A DNA stretch of 8,415 nt from Prevotellaceae bacterium (GTDB lineage: Bacteria; Bacteroidota; Bacteroidia; Bacteroidales; UBA932): assembly GCA_031259655.1 (NCBI GenBank), contig JAIRLF010000067.1:1-8415 (forward strand). The letters run 5' to 3'. How positions within the stretch are numbered: position 1 is the first letter of the stretch; the number at the start of each line of letters is the position of its first letter. This document shows positions 6,499 to 8,415 of this stretch, one piece after another. The notes under the pieces are model-generated. The model made no database searches, was not told where the DNA came from, and saw nothing but the letters and a program-made list of their open reading frames with translations. Position numbers and translations under genes: made by a program.

Positions 6499-6720
6499 AT
6501 GGATGACAGTAAAACTGCAGTTTTGATGGTGTTCCACAGTGTGCCTCAAGCGAAGATAATAAAAGGATTATTAGAAGCAAACGATATCAGATGCTTCTTA
6601 TCGACCGAAACCGCGGTGTTTGGGAATTTCTTTTCCAATGATAACAGTATAAAATTGTATGTTATGGAAAAAGACTATTCCGCGGCAAAAGAACTTTTGA
6701 CAAGTTCCTGGCAAGAATGA
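6499..6720 (+). CDS. Small DUF2007-type protein
   Basis: This 73-residue protein has no signal peptide or membrane segment. Residues 6-30 (TAVLMVFHSVPQAKIIKGLL then EANDI) and 51-68 (IKLYVMEKDYSAAKELLT) give the beta-alpha-beta, beta-beta-alpha pattern of DUF2007, often annotated as a putative signal-transducing protein. The family resembles a small ferredoxin-like (ACT-like) fold that may bind a ligand or a partner protein, but its function is not established. It has its own promoter and ends before a terminator shared with the convergent metY gene. Assignment rests on pattern recognition, not a database search. Confidence 0.75.
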   Translation: MDDSKTAVLMVFHSVPQAKIIKGLLEANDIRCFLSTETAVFGNFFSNDNSIKLYVMEKDYSAAKELLTSSWQE

Positions 6721-6734
6721 TATTGTTTTTCAGC

Positions 6735-6776
6735 AAAAAAAATGCAGCCGAAAAAAGGGTTTTAATTCAGCTGCAT
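6735..6776 (-). terminator. Intrinsic terminator of metY
   Basis: ATGCAGC (6742-6748) and GCTGCAT (6770-6776) form a perfect 7-bp stem, with a further AAAA/TTTT pairing inside the loop (6753-6756 with 6760-6763). Read on the minus strand, the stem is followed at once by seven T (6741-6735). It begins 31 bp after the metY stop codon. On the plus strand the stem could also hinder read-through from the 6499 gene, but no T-run follows it there. Confidence 0.75.
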
Positions 6777-6806
6777 GTGAAAATTAACGTAAAAGAAAGA
6801 ATGGTT

Positions 6807-8117
<1,311 letters not shown>

Positions 8118-8148
8118 TCATTTAATAATTTATAAAAACATATATAAT

Positions 8149-8178
8149 AAAAAAAATCCGGCGCGCCTGCCGGATTTT
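8149..8178 (-). terminator. Attenuator terminator in the metY leader
   Basis: On the minus strand, AATCCGGC (8176-8169), a 6-nt loop (8168-8163) and GCCGGATT (8162-8155) form a perfect 8-bp stem, extendable to 10 bp with two A-T pairs. The 3' arm runs into eight T (8156-8149). It lies 41 bp upstream of the metY ATG but downstream of the metY promoter and leader ORF, so it must be bypassed for metY to be expressed. That position is the mark of an attenuator. Confidence 0.85.
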
Positions 8179-8224
8179 CTCTTATTTTTTCACTCACATT
8201 ATTACATCAGAGTACTTTCCGGCA
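8168..8224 (-). promoter_or_regulatory. Candidate antiterminator pairing in the metY leader
   Basis: Minus-strand TGCCGGA (8224-8218) is exactly complementary to TCCGGCA (8174-8168), which contains the core of the terminator 5' arm. Pairing would block the terminator. TACTC (8214-8210) can also pair with GAGTG (8195-8191, one G-U), extending the alternative fold. The 8218-8224 element lies within codons 32-34 of the leader ORF, downstream of its Met/Cys run and upstream of its stop. A further alternative is GGCAT (8272-8268) with ATGCC (8225-8221), which could sequester the antiterminator arm. Inferred by eye, without energy calculation. Confidence 0.6.
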
Positions 8225-8317
8225 TGAACGGGAACAACACATACAACACATGCACATAGCCATAACTATGCCTCTATTATATTTCCGGTTTACTGTATGT
8301 ATTTCTATCATCATCAT
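8207..8317 (-). CDS. Met/Cys-rich leader peptide of the metY attenuator
   Basis: A 36-codon frame on the minus strand has the run MAMCMCCMCC at residues 19-28 and another Cys at 32: six Cys and seven Met in 36 residues. It lies between the metY promoter and the attenuator terminator. The peptide itself probably has no function; ribosome pausing at its Cys or Met codons would report low charged tRNA. The first of three consecutive ATGs (8317-8309) lies only about 13 nt after the predicted transcription start. An alternative start is ATG 8263, preceded by AGAGG (8275-8271) with 7-nt spacing, giving an 18-residue peptide beginning at the Met/Cys run. I annotate the longer frame but cannot decide between them. 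The stop is TGA at 8209-8207. I do not recall a named family for it. Confidence 0.75.
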   Translation of the reverse strand: MMMIEIHTVNRKYNRGIVMAMCMCCMCCSRSCRKVL

Positions 8318-8336
8318 GTATTACTATTTCAAAGTG

Positions 8337-8365
8337 CAAAAGTAGTAATTATTTTTTATATGCAA
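8337..8365 (-). promoter_or_regulatory. Promoter for the metY leader and metY
   Basis: On the minus strand, TACTTTTG (8344-8337) matches the -7 consensus TAnnTTTG and is identical to the boxes at 47-54 and 4650-4657. TTG at 8365-8363, 18 bp upstream, serves as the -33 element. Transcription from about 8330 gives a leader of roughly 220 nt before ATG 8108, which includes the leader ORF and the terminator. Confidence 0.65.
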
Positions 8366-8375
8366 CTTTTTTTTG

Positions 8376-8399
8376 CGAAAATTATAAAAAAAATTTTCG
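8376..8399. promoter_or_regulatory. Inverted repeat upstream of the metY promoter
   Basis: CGAAAATT (8376-8383) and AATTTTCG (8392-8399) are perfect 8-bp inverted arms with 8 bp between them. The site ends 11 bp upstream of the metY -33 element, so it could be an activator or repressor site, or the 3' end of a transcription unit beyond the window. The composition is AT-rich, so chance is possible. Confidence 0.3.
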
Positions 8400-8415
8400 G
8401 CAGACATTTTTATTC

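Overview
The window looks like chromosomal DNA of a Bacteroidetes bacterium, most likely of the order Bacteroidales. The evidence is five or six promoter-like sites of the Bacteroidetes type (a -7 box TAnnTTTG with TTG about 18-23 bp upstream), AT-rich gene starts with little or no Shine-Dalgarno sequence, and an 804-residue macroglobulin/plug-like envelope protein of a kind typical of this phylum. I see no phage, transposase, CRISPR array, rRNA or tRNA gene.

Layout: (1) 1-251, an upstream region with a promoter and a small stem-loop; (2) 252-2666 (+), a large secreted or envelope protein of unknown role; (3) 2667-2840, a convergent intergenic gap with three 23-bp tandem repeats made of alternating hairpin arms; (4) 2841-4388 (-), ahpF, the flavoprotein reductase of the alkyl hydroperoxide system, without ahpC beside it; (5) 4389-4679, a divergent promoter region with a palindrome ATACGT-N5-ACGTAT and a third ACGTAT copy; (6) 4680-5432 (+), a NUDIX-domain regulator whose Nudix box has lost its catalytic glutamates, followed 13 bp later by (7) 5446-6153 (+), a TrmN6-type tRNA1(Val) A37 N6-methyltransferase, probably in one operon; (8) 6154-6498, a gap with a degenerate short repeat, an inverted repeat and a promoter; (9) 6499-6720 (+), a small DUF2007-type protein; (10) 6807-8108 (-), metY, O-acetylhomoserine sulfhydrylase, with an intrinsic terminator behind it; (11) 8109-8415, the metY control region.

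The most interesting part is the metY leader. A Bacteroidetes-type promoter (about 8337-8365, minus strand) starts a transcript of about 220 nt before metY. It contains a short reading frame (8207-8317, minus) with the run MAMCMCCMCC, then a perfect GC-rich terminator hairpin with a run of eight T (8149-8178), 41 bp before the metY start. A 7-nt segment inside the end of the leader ORF (8218-8224) is exactly complementary to the 5' arm of the terminator. Together these are the parts of a ribosome-mediated attenuator that would sense charged Cys-tRNA and/or Met-tRNA and control direct sulfhydrylation of O-acetylhomoserine to homocysteine. This mechanism is inferred from sequence alone.

The other genes are housekeeping or stress functions (peroxide detoxification, tRNA modification, sulfur amino acid synthesis). 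They share no single pathway, and the window is better read as several independent transcription units.
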